A program made the translations under genes and the position numbers. Shown here one piece after another: positions 1 through 9,395 of a DNA stretch of 64,000 nucleotides. The notes under the pieces were generated by a model. That model had not been told where the DNA came from. It did not search any database and worked only from the letters and a program-made list of their open reading frames with translations. This DNA comes from Sequoia sempervirens (lineage: Eukaryota; Streptophyta; Pinopsida; Cupressales; Cupressaceae), in the NCBI GenBank assembly GCA_007258455.2, contig VDFB02270651.1:489932711-489996710 (forward strand), read 5' to 3'. Numbering within the stretch: position 1 is the first letter of the stretch; every line of letters starts with the position of its first letter.

Positions 1-1133
1 TGGCTCAACACTGCTCCAATGGCACAACCACTAGCATTACAATCCACCTGAAACACCTTGTTGAAATTTGGGAGGGCTAGAACAGGTTGCTCTGTCACCT
101 TCTGCTTCAACAATTCAAAACTTTTTGTCACTCCAATGCTCCACTTGAATTCTTTTCTATCCCCTCTCATTGTTTCAGTCAAGGGTCCACAAATACTACT
201 AAAGTTTCTAATGAACTTTCTATAAAAACTAGCCAAACCATGGAAAGGTCTCACCTTGGTAGCAGTTCTTGGGGTAGGCCATTCCAAAATATCCTTCACC
301 TTCTCTGGGTCCATCTTGAGACCTTCTACTGAGAAAACAAACCCCAAGTACACTAACTCCCTCTTCACAAAACTACACTTCTTCAGATTAATCAACAGTT
401 TCTCTTCTCTTAACTTCTCAAAGGCTCTCCGAATATGCATCAGATGCTCATCCAACGTCTCTGAAAATCAAAATATCATCTAAATACACAATAACAAAAC
501 TTCCCAGAAATTCTTTTAGTACCTCATTCATGAGCGCATGAATGTGCTCGGTCATTGGTTAGCCCAAAGGCATGACTAACCACTTGTACAGGCCCAAAAA
601 TTCTCAAAGGCTCTCCGAATATGCATCAGATGCTCATCCAATGTCTTACTAAAAATCAAAATATCATCTAAATACACAATAACAAAACTTCCCAGAAATT
701 CTTTTAGTACCTCATTCATGAGCCGCATGAATGTGCTCGGTGCATTGGTTAGCCCAAAAGGCATGACTAACCACTTGGTCTTGAAGGCAGTCTTCCATTC
801 ATCTCCCTCTCAAATCCAGATTTGGTGATATCCACTCTTCAGATCAATCTTTGTGAAGTACTGAGCTCCACTCAAACAGTCCATCAGGTCATCCATCCTT
901 AGTAGGGGAAATCTGTACTTGATTGTTATCTTGTTTATGGCTGAGGAATCTATACACATCCTCCATGCCCTATCCTTCTTTGGTGCTAGTACTGTAGGTA
1001 CTGCACATGGACTCAAACTCTCCTGTATCAAACCCTTTCTCAGCAACTCTTGAACTTGTCTGTTCAACTCCTCATTTTCTGTTGGAGTCATTTTGTGTGC
1101 TTCCTTATTTGGAAAACTAGCTCCAAGAATCAA
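1..1133 (-). pseudogene. Reverse transcriptase and start of RNase H (element 1)
   Basis: This region encodes the RNA-dependent DNA polymerase of the element, which copies genomic RNA into cDNA in the cytoplasmic particle. The block around 820-850 contains FTKIDLKSGYHQI with the first catalytic Asp. A stop near 808 follows. Then come [12 protein letters not shown] (about 764-728) and the catalytic YLDDIL (about 680-660). The thumb region continues from about 415 to 60 with KKCSFVKRELVYLGF. Near the left edge an RNase H start (DCNASGCAIGAVLS) can be read. The reading frame is broken by the duplicated segment at 415-776, after which the downstream part is in a different frame. Both catalytic Asp sites that I can see are intact. 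Confidence 0.92.
415..776. repeat. Tandem duplication of an RT segment (415-593 and 601-776)
   Basis: The sequence from TTCTCAAAGGCTCTCCGAAT at 415 recurs at 601 and runs for about 175 bp in both copies. The left copy lacks single bases relative to the right copy in CC, GG and AAAA runs, and in GGTGC. The right copy fits the RT reading frame and the left one does not. The duplication covers the YLDD box and the MPFG block. Confidence 0.93.
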
Positions 1134-1439
1134 GTCAATTTGATGACTGATCTTCCTTATTGGTGGTAAACCCTCAGGTACATTATCAGAAACAATATCC
1201 TAAAACTTATCCAGCATCCCAGAAACTTCTTCTCGAACCTTCTCACTATCCTCCTTACTCACTCTAGGAATCAATGCATAACACACACGCTCATGCTTCA
1301 TACCTTCTAAGAATTTTCTTCCATCTACATAACAAATTCTAGCACTACTGCATACCTTTTCTTTGGTCTCCTTCAAGGGTTTCAACTTGTGATGAACCCC
1401 ATCCTTTGTCAAGGAATAAGTGTTCGCATGGACATCATG

Positions 1440-1720
1440 TATAGCTCACCTATCGAACTGCCACAACCTCCCCAACAACATGTGACATGCATCCATGGGG
1501 ATGATAACACAGAGTACCTCATCATGGTAGCTCCCGATCTTGAACTTTACTAGGCACTTCTCATTGACCAAAACTTTGTGGTCTTTCTGAAACCAAGCAA
1601 TCTGATACAGATGCAAGTGCCTTTCCCTCTTCAGCTTCAACTTTGTGACCATCTCCTTTAACACCAGATTATCGATGCTCCCACCATCATTAATGACATC
1701 ACAACGATTTCCTTCATGCT
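1440..1720 (-). pseudogene. Retropepsin-like aspartic protease (element 1)
   Basis: The minus strand reads VINDGGSIDNLVLKEM at about 1705-1660, which is the active-site region. The usual D-S-G is D-G-G here. It is followed by HLYQIAWFQKDHKVLV and by the flap and C-terminal signature MDACHMLLGRLWQFDR at about 1500-1446. This is the enzyme that cleaves the gag-pol precursor. It lies in the same frame as gag and RT, so it belongs to one fused polyprotein. A stop follows the C-terminal signature, and the linker to RT continues at 1412-1200 in the same frame. Confidence 0.85.
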
Positions 1721-1739
1721 TGCACCTTGTGCAAAATAG

Positions 1740-2930
1740 ATTCTTCCTCTATTCTGGTTCCTTTTCCTCAGTCACTAGGGATCTCCTAATTACTAGGGCT
1801 TCTCCCCTTTTAGCATCATCTGAATGTTCAGATTGGGCCTCCTCATCTGCATGCGCAACCCTTCCACGACCTTCTGGCCTTTTGTCTGCCCTTCCTTGGT
1901 GTTGTGGACATTCATAGGCTCGATACCCTTCTTCACCACACTGGAAACACGTTCCTCTAAAACCACCTCTTCCAGATCCTTGTCCATATTTCTCTCATCC
2001 TCTACCTCTTTGATCACCACTGTTTTGATCACGAGGGTGGTAGAAGTTGTCATTCCTTTGGCTTCGGCTAGTTCCCACATCTTCACTTTTCTTTTTATCA
2101 TCATTTTGACTTCCTGAAGGTTTTCCACTACCCCTTCCACTTTGACCTCCTCATCTGTTTTGCTTTCCATCAAATCTTTTGTTCAGCTTCTCTTCCACCT
2201 TTAGAGAAAACTGATACACATCCTCAATGGTGGTCATTCTGACTAGGCTTAACTCCTCCCGAATGCTCAGTCATAACCCATTAAGATATCGGGCTACCTT
2301 CTCCTTATTGGCCTCTATGTGACCCATTCTGATGATTATCTTGTGAAAATCTTCAATATATTCTTTCACAGATCTACTTCCTTGCTTCAACCCTTGCAAT
2401 TTCTTCAAAAAATCTAACTTGTAGTCCACTGGTATGAACTGCTTCTTCAAATTCTCTACCATGTGATCCCATCTAGTGATCTTGTCTTTTCCTCTTCAAT
2501 TCCTTTCTAACTAGACCTCTTTCCACCAAATACTAGCATGGCCCTTTAGCTTCATTTTCGCAAACTTAACCCGATCTGGATCCTCTATTTCCTCATACTC
2601 AAAATATTCTTCTAGCTCATTGATCGAGTCAATCAACTCTTCCGGGTTCAGACTTCTGGAATAACTGGGGACTTCTGCTCTGGGTCTTTTCTCGATCTTC
2701 AAAATGGCCCTTATTGGCCGCATTTGGTCTTGATCAATTGCTTCTTCTTCCTGTTCTACATCTGAACCTTCTTCCTCTCCTTCATCCTCACTTTCCTCCC
2801 TCGAGTTTAACCCTCTTCTCAACTGCTCTAGTAATGCATCAATTTGTCTCTGGAGGACTGCCAGTGCATCTCTTTCACTAGCATTTCTGTTTCCTTGACC
2901 ACCTATGGCACCACCATGCCTACTAGGCAT
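1740..2930 (-). pseudogene. Gag polyprotein with mutated zinc knuckle (element 1)
   Basis: Gag forms the virus-like particle and binds the RNA. The first good ATG on the minus strand is at 2930 (MPSRHGGAIGG); an open frame continues upstream to 3041 through the leader but has no ATG there. An acidic stretch (residues about 45-75) precedes the core SLNPEELIDSINELEEYFEY, ending KGHASIWWKEV at 2511. Two in-frame stops follow (about 2508 and 2496), and then the core continues to 2271 with FHKIIIRMGHIEANKEKVARYL. A Gly/Arg-rich tail leads to a zinc knuckle at 1949-1908 reading CFQCGEEGYRAYEC. The metal-binding His of CX2CX4HX4C is replaced by Tyr. All parts share one frame. Confidence 0.9.
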
Positions 2931-3025
2931 CACTCTTGGAGGAATATTTCTTGACCTTGACCCATAACCATGGTCATGGTGCGAACTGCCGCACGATTGG
3001 CGATCTGTCCATACACTCAAGAAAA

Positions 3026-3040
3026 CCCACTCTGATACCA
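3026..3040 (-). other. Primer binding site, initiator tRNA-Met type
   Basis: The minus strand reads TGGTATCAGAGTGGG, matching the common plant PBS TGGTATCAGAGC over eleven bases. It lies a few bases inside the LTR end and upstream of gag, as expected for priming of first-strand synthesis. Confidence 0.9.
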
Positions 3041-3045
3041 CTTAA

Positions 3046-3749
3046 TGAGGGCACAACCTGAGACACAAAAAATAACCCACAAACAAGAAAATAATTTTAT
3101 TATTCAGAAAATGGAGCTTCTTACATGCAGAGGATCTCAACTCCTCTAGTTCTACAACACATGCAAGTTACAAAAAGCTATAGAATAACCCTTTCACAAT
3201 ATGCGAGCTTGTCCCCAAAAAGCTACCCAAAAATTAGAAACCTGCCCATAAATAGAGCTCCTCATTAGTTTGGAGCCAAAACAACATTCAAATTTGAGTT
3301 TAGGTGGTTTGGCACCGAAAATTACAACTTGAAGTTCAAATTTCAAAAGATCATTTGCAATTGTATCTTCTAGAAAGTACGCCAACTTCACGGGGCCATA
3401 ACTTTTGATTCAGGACTCCGATTCGCAAATCGTTTGAATCGTTGGAAAGGTCTCAAAGTCAAAAACGTGCTTAAAATTAGCTGCACCAATTTTGGAAAGT
3501 TTTGGGGCCATTCCAGGAACTCTGAGTGCCTCAAATCTAACTCAGAATATTTTCAGGTGCAAATCTAGGAAACTAAAACTGCAATATCTTTCAACCTAGG
3601 AACAAAAAATAAAAATCGTAAATTGGGAATTTTATTATGATGAAAAGGGTATCCAAAAATTTAAAAACATCTAAAAACTAAAAAACTTGAAATTTAACTA
3701 TTTTGGGTGATGCAAGATTGCCCTTACACCATTGGATGCTCCTGCATCA
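3046..3749 (-). repeat. 5' LTR of element 1
   Basis: On the minus strand it starts TGATGCAGGAGCATCC at 3749 and ends CCCTCA at 3046, five bases before the PBS, giving the TG...CA ends of an LTR and a length of 704 bp. The partner LTR is outside the window, so the outer end rests on the TG dinucleotide and sequence character only. No TSD can be checked. Confidence 0.7.
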
Positions 3750-5290
3750 ATTTTAATAACTAATCCTTTACAACCATGATTCAAATATTGGAAATCTAAC
3801 TTGAATAGCTATTTCAATCATCATGAAGGTGCATTTAACTTGTCAATCGAGGGACATGAACTTGAAATGGGTTAGCATAGTATGTGCTATAGGAACTCAA
3901 AGTAGCCATTTCATTCTACAACTAAGGAACACAAAATAATAAAATTAAATTGCTTGAAAAGGAATGAGACAAATGTTGAACATCAATCAACAAATATGCT
4001 AAGCTGAAATGCATAATGGGCAAAAAAATTGAGCAACAAATAGGAAACTTTGTCTGCAAGAATAGTCACATAATGGAATTCTAGTGGCTATAGGAACAGT
4101 TGTTTCCAGACTTCTAACTAAGTAGTAAACAACAAGTAATACTAAACTAATTCTAAAATAAGAAGATAAATTACTCACCAAGTGGGACCCCTTTGATAAG
4201 TATCCTCTAAAACTAATGAGAACTTAGATGCTCAAACTCAAAACTTTATTTTATTCACTGTGAATCATGAGTACAAAAGAGTAATGCATCTATATTATTG
4301 AAAGCTAGAGAGTGCAATTACAATATCAAATCATGCAACTTCTTGAAGGAGCATCAAATCATTATTTATACTAATAGCTAAACAAGGTAGTCAGCTCCAT
4401 GACTGGGAGGATGCCATTTAAGGAAAATAGAGAAAATGGAGTGATTTCAGTTATGCATGCATGGAATCTAGTCAGAAATACAAGTCCAAATGTAAATTTA
4501 GCACAATAGTAACACTTGTGCATGCTCGATCATTAAAGTCCACTACAAGGTGGTTACGTTTAGTTGGATGAAGAATCTTCTACCATCAACCTCCTTTGAC
4601 TTGGAGTGATTCCTTTGTTGGACATTATGGTGCATGCCCAACTAGTGGTGTCTTCCTCAACTTAGCATATTAAATCTGCATGGTAATGTTAGTACACATA
4701 ATAACTACACATATATAACCACCTTAAGGAACATTCATTAACGAAATGAAAAATCAATATAGATAATCCACATAATATTCCAAATGTCATTAAAGCTTGT
4801 AGAGATAGGATTAATTCCAATGTCAATGGTTTGATGGAAACATTATGAAAATGTCAACATTTAACATTAAATTCCATGACATATACCAAAAAATAAACTA
4901 TAGACTCTACCCAAAATTGGACCAAAAACTAGGCTCATCAATACTCATAATCACTTTTCCAAGATTCATATGCCATTTATGGTCTCCACTTTACCTAGTT
5001 AATCTAATCAATCACCCACCTCCAGTAGGCTATATCTCCCATTTATGTTTGACTCATAAATCTCTCATACATGTAGATAAATTCCTAATTTAACATTCTA
5101 TATCTAATTACTACTATCCATTGCACAACAATATGTTCCCATGCTTATATACACTAGTGTCACCCCATAGCCCAAGCTCCTACCATCTCTATAAACTATC
5201 ATATACACATCCCATTATAATTATGTTAGAATACAGATACCCCATGAAAATACCTCAACCTCTAATATCATCTACTCCATAACTCCCAAT
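3750..5290. other. No gene recognised; flank or 3' part of element D
   Basis: This AT-rich stretch has no coding signal I can name. It should include the 3' untranslated region and possibly the 3' LTR of element D. I could not find a matching direct repeat upstream of D. A TATA-like GTGTATATAAGCATGGG lies on the minus strand near 5140, and the block at 4180-4380 resembles the transcribed region of an LTR. Confidence 0.4.
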
Positions 5291-5399
5291 TGAAAATCCT
5301 TGCAACCTCTTTCCAAGCATCAATATGCCACTAACAAGACCCACCATGAATATGCCACTAACAAGACTCCCAAAACTACCATAAAATTCTTTGCACATG

Positions 5400-6130
5400 C
5401 AAGGGATAGTTTTTTCATTATAAGAATTCTCTCAAGATACATCTCTAATTTTTCCATCCAATACTCCACTATCTATTTGTTGAACAAGACAACTAAGAGG
5501 GGGGTTGATGCAGTTGTAGAATTTTTTTCCTTTACAACATTCTCCAAAGTGCAGTCTACCCAAAGGGTGAAGCAAAGCTAGGTATGCCAATCCTTGGTAT
5601 TTCTATCAAGTAATTTCTTGATCACCGTATCAAGTTCTTGTTTGTGTATTCAACAAATTCATTCCCTTGAGGGTAGTAATTGGATGAAAATTTAAGGTGA
5701 TCCCATAGTCGAAGGCCCAACCAAATTTTTTTAATGAAGGAAAAGAAAGCCCATTATCACATACCAATGCATAAGGACAACCAAAGTGATTTAGAATGAA
5801 AATTTCTAAAAAAATTGCAACTACCTTAGTTGTGCATTTCCTACATATAATTTATTTTTTCCATCTAGTGCAATAATCAGTAGTGGTATGAATGTACCTA
5901 TGTATCATAGATGATGTAGGGCTTATTGGACTAATGAAATCAAGACCCCATTGTGCAAACAATCTCACCTCCAGAATAGGTTGTAGTGGGATAACAAAAT
6001 TCCTCTATTTGGTGGTAGCAGTCTGGCATGTGTGGCAAGAGTGGACATGGCCATGAACATCCTTGAAGACCATTGACTAGTAATACCTAGCACTTAGTAT
6101 CTAATCCACAGTAGAAGGTCCAAATCCATG
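5400..6130 (-). pseudogene. Integrase of element D
   Basis: The enzyme inserts the cDNA into the host chromosome. The minus strand shows an HHCC-type zinc region at about 6085-6020 (FKDVHGHVHSCHTCQTATT, with an upstream Trp codon changed to a stop). The catalytic core begins QWGLDFISPISPTSSM at about 5960, holding the first catalytic Asp, and continues to CDNGLSFPS at about 5760-5735, holding the second. The C-terminal part down to about 5400 is frameshifted but can be followed to STTASTP at about 5500. It lies after RT and RNase H, the normal Ty3 order. No chromodomain was seen. Confidence 0.85.
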
Positions 6131-6479
6131 AACAATGTTGAACCTATCATGGAACTATTTTAGGACTCGATCTGCTTCTTCCTTGCCGAGACACCTCAAG
6201 TAGATACCTTCATGATTCTTCTTGTGTAATATGGATCCTTCTAGCATGAAGCTATTTCTTTTCAGCCTAAGAGCATGTTTTTGCCTCACTTTAGGTGAGG
6301 CAGGCACTTGTGATTTAGTAAATAATAAACAACATCCTCATACCATTCTCCTGGAGAAATATTTTCTAGCTAGAATTGTTGCATGGTTAGTTTTGGCCTT
6401 GCTTCTGTTATTGCTTCAGCAATTGTTTAGGCAAGTGCTTGTCCTCTCACCAATCTCACAGGTTGTATTTTCATATCAT

Positions 6480-6850
6480 ACTTCTGCAGTAATGTGACCC
6501 ATTTTTCCCTTCATTCACAAAAATTCATTTTGCACTAGTAGTGTCTTCACGGCTGGGTTAAGGACAATGGTGAATAGTTTATTGTGTAGGATGTAATGTC
6601 TAGATTTCTTCACTCCCATAACAAGGGAATATACTTGTTTTTCTATGTTATGATAGTGTAACTCAATATCTTTCAAAAGAGCACTCATGAAGGTGATCAG
6701 ATTCTTTTTCCCTCTTTGTCCTTTTGAGTTAGAATGTTGGCATAGAAATTCTCTAAAGCAAATGAATATATGTAGAATGGCTTAGATAATTTGAGTTGAC
6801 CAGTATGGGTGATTCAAAAATTTCTTGCTTAGTTTTTTCAAAATCCTGCT
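6480..6850 (-). pseudogene. RT-linked (gypsy-type) RNase H of element D
   Basis: The minus strand reads FMSALLKDIELHYHNIEKQ followed by YSLVMGVKKSRHYILHNK at about 6700-6560, the typical block of the RNase H that follows RT in Ty3 elements. It degrades the RNA strand of the RNA-DNA hybrid. The upstream part towards RT (6850-7040) is frameshifted. Seeing this domain in its usual place shows that the RNase H at 8037-8462 is an additional one and has not simply been moved. Confidence 0.82.
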
Positions 6851-6999
6851 TTTCTTCAAGGGTCCACTCAATCTTGGCATCTTGCTTCAACATGGTGTTA
6901 AGTAGCTTAACAATTTCAGCAAAGTTGTGATGAATTTTCTCATGAAGTTGATCTTCCCAAAGAAAGATTTCAGCTCCTTTTTATTGCCCAGTACTGGAA

Positions 7000-7620
7000 T
7001 TTTCAGAAAAGATTGGATATGTTCAAGATCTATGGTGATTCCCTACTCTAAAATAATATGTCCAAGCAATATACCCTCAGTTACTCTGAAGATGCACTTC
7101 TTTGGACTAAGGGAGACTCCAAACTCATTGCATCTTTGAAACACCTTGCATGGATTAGAGACATGATCACTCTGTTTCTTAGAGAACATAATTAAATCAT
7201 ACATATAGATGATTATGCACTTACCAATTAGATCCACGTTGGAAAGTCGCACCAACATTGATGAGCCCAAAGGGCATTCTTCTGTAAGCAAAGGTCCCCA
7301 ACTTGGTGGTGAACCTTGTCTTATGGCGATTCTCATACTGCACCATAACTTGGTTGTATCCAGAGTACCCATTGGTCACCAAGTTGGTCACCCAAGTAGA
7401 ATGCCTAATTGGGAAGATAATTCTTGCTGAAAGCAATTTCTACACCTCTTTTTATATGATTGGTTCTAGCAAGGTATTGATAGGGTGTTGCCATTGGTGG
7501 AATGGCCACACTTCTTTCTTGAGAGGGATGGTGTGTGTGATGATAGAAGTGTCCTAAGTCTTAATAACTTCATAGCTCCATGCCACCACATCATGATACT
7601 TCTATAAAGCATCCACAATC
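7000..7620 (-). pseudogene. Reverse transcriptase of element D, internally deleted
   Basis: The minus strand shows the palm motif TFAYRRMPFGLINVGATFQR (about 7290-7235). The catalytic YxDD box is changed to YMYD (about 7205-7194), and then come FSKKQSDHV and the thumb block LSPKKCIFRVTEGILLGHI. Upstream, LLSARIIFPIRHSTWVTNLV joins directly to NGYSGYNQV near 7380. About 45 residues expected between them are missing, including the first catalytic Asp region. A short direct repeat TTGGTCACC flanks the junction (7372 and 7384), consistent with deletion between repeats. The protein cannot have been active in this form. Confidence 0.88.
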
Positions 7621-8036
7621 CCTTTCTTTTCTTTTGTAGTACATAGTTTTCCAATAAAAACATTCTTGATCTCTTCGACAGTTTTGAGGTTGTGAGCATC
7701 ATACTCATTGCTTATGGATTCCTTCTTTTTTTGTTGCTCCTGATATCTAATCTGATTGAAATTGAAAATGCACTCCAGCTAAACCATCCCTTTGGGAATC
7801 ATATTAGTTTTGAGGTTAATTACCCCTTCTATGTCCAATTCAGCTTCTTTTAGATCAACTTCATCAATTATTTGGGTGGAAAATACATCAAAGCTTGTGA
7901 TGAACTTGAGGATGTGCTTATCATCATTGAAGACTTGAAAGTTAGTGACATTATTTGGGATAGATGACATGAAATTCAGCTCAATAGTGAATTTTTTGAG
8001 ACCCAACAAGGATAGGGGTTGCAATGTGTTGGTTAC

Positions 8037-8462
8037 TTAAGCCAAAGCATCAACTATGTAGTTTTGAGCATGAAGGATCAACTGTATATTAAATGCATCC
8101 AACCCGTCTAAAAGATCCCAAATCCTATGCCTATTGTTTTCCAATCTTCTATCATGATAGGAGTACAATTTTCTGACTTGTTTGACCACTAGCTCAGAAT
8201 CACCGAAAACTTGCAACATCTTAACATTTTTCTTTAAGGCCATGAAAAGACCATGGACTAAAGTTTCATACTCCACTACATGATTGTTACAATATAATTG
8301 AAGTCTATGGGTAGCAAAATAGGACTTACTCATAAGGCTAACTAGTTTTAATCTAGCACTAGCTCCTTTCTTGGACTTGGATCCATCAAAGCATGATGTC
8401 AAAAATTTGGAAGGATCTTTGATGCCAAGACCACTAAGGAAATGATTTTCTTTAGGATACAA
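8037..8462 (-). pseudogene. Additional RNase H domain upstream of RT (element D)
   Basis: This 141-residue open stretch reads FDGSKSKKGASA near its start, then NNHVVEYETLVHGLFMALK, VFGDSELVVKQV and finally NYIVDALA. These supply the D, E, D, D positions of an RNase H active site, all present. The Asn-Asn-x2-Glu-Tyr-Glu and Gly-Asp-Ser-x-Leu-Val signatures are those of the second, archaeal-like RNase H of plant Tat elements. The position is unusual: it sits after protease (9.3 kb) and before RT (7.6 kb), while a gypsy-type RNase H follows RT. The frame is open throughout, unlike its neighbours. The linker to RT continues at 8024-7779 (FNDDKHILKFITSFDVFSTQ). Confidence 0.87.
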
Positions 8463-8489
8463 GTTGTCATTTATGGCTTATGTAGAAGA

Positions 8490-9340
8490 TACAATATTGG
8501 TATGATGGAGGGTTGGCTGCCCCTATGGTATCTCCTTAGGAATAGCTAAATTCTTGATATGTTCTACTACTATTTGACATAGGAAACATTCAAATTTAGA
8601 ATGAACCACATCATGTACCCTACACCAATTTGGGAGTAATGGTTCTTGGAAATTCATTCTTGCACCCAAGCTAAGCTGATTTTGTATGCACCTTTCCATA
8701 AAATCCCAGAATCCATCCAACAGTCCCAATGTATTATCCTCAAGAGTTTCCTCATCATTGGCTTCTACTAGCATCTTCATTCTTTGAGGTGTATGGGTTA
8801 AATCAACTAGAGGGATGCATTACACTAGCAGGACTTAGACCACTATCCCTTTTTCTTGAGTCTCCGACTCTTCTATATAAACAAAGGGACAATAATTCTC
8901 CAACTTAGATTCAACAAATAACACGTTATTCAAGTTGTTATATTCAGTGATCATGAACTTCATGCATGGATCTCACTCGATGCATATTTTATTAGGAAGT
9001 CCCTTCCATGGTAGCCACATATGCAAAAAATCTATGGTGACATATCCATTCAAGGCATGGGTGAAGTCCCATTTGAAGATGATCCCATATGCATTGGGAA
9101 TATTCGTAGCTTGGATGTCAATGACCTATTGCACCCCCAGATCCATAGCAATATGCATTGGGATTTGATTCATTTCTCCCACAATGTTTATCTTAGTTTT
9201 GTCCAGTTGAGTCACCTTTTTCCTTGAAGGAATTGGGGTAATCCCAAGGACTTTTCATATGGCCAGGGGCATGACATTGGCTGATGCTCCAGAGTCAATC
9301 AAATAATTGTGTAGATTTTTCCAAAATATCTAGATGGTGG
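8490..9340 (-). pseudogene. Aspartic protease and linker (element D)
   Basis: The minus strand reads YLIDSGASANVMPLAI at about 9306-9259. This is the retropepsin active site D-S-G followed by the usual hydrophobic stretch. It continues through IPNAYGIIFKWDF and ALNGYVTIDFLHMWL to about 9000. A further conserved-looking linker (8780-8523) contains CRVHDVVHSKFECFLCQIV, with four Cys or His residues spaced like a small metal-binding site; I cannot assign it. The region is in order between gag and the extra RNase H. Confidence 0.82.
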
Positions 9341-9395
9341 TGAGAAAGGGCAGTGTTTCTAATTTCGCTTGGAAGAATCCCATAGGTGTATCTAC

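Larger units (their letters stand above)
1..3749 (-). mobile_element. Ty3/gypsy LTR retrotransposon, 5' part (element 1)
   Basis: Reading the minus strand, an LTR, a tRNA-iMet-type primer binding site, gag with a zinc knuckle, protease, reverse transcriptase and the start of RNase H follow in the standard Ty3 order. All gag-pol blocks from 2930 down to about 600 lie in one reading frame. The frame is interrupted only by stop codons, mostly TAG and TGA at places where CAG, CGA or TGG would be expected, so the copy is young compared with the others here. Integrase and the 3' LTR would lie left of position 1. The single-frame gag-pol and the protease context resemble plant chromoviruses, but without the integrase C-terminus I cannot test for a chromodomain. 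Confidence 0.93.

Noticed and set aside
1793..2173. A 126-residue open frame on the minus strand as a separate protein
   Set aside because: It is out of frame with gag-pol. The gag zinc knuckle and Gly-rich tail are read in the neighbouring frame that continues from gag to protease.
3034..3041. Gag start codon at the far end of the open frame (3041)
   Set aside because: The frame is open to 3041 but begins with GTG inside the PBS. The first ATG in frame is at 2930, which I used.
5490..5530. CCCCCCTCTTAGTTGTC on the minus strand as a copia LTR end
   Set aside because: The sequence lies inside the integrase C-terminal reading frame of element D and no PBS follows, so the likeness to copia LTR ends is chance.
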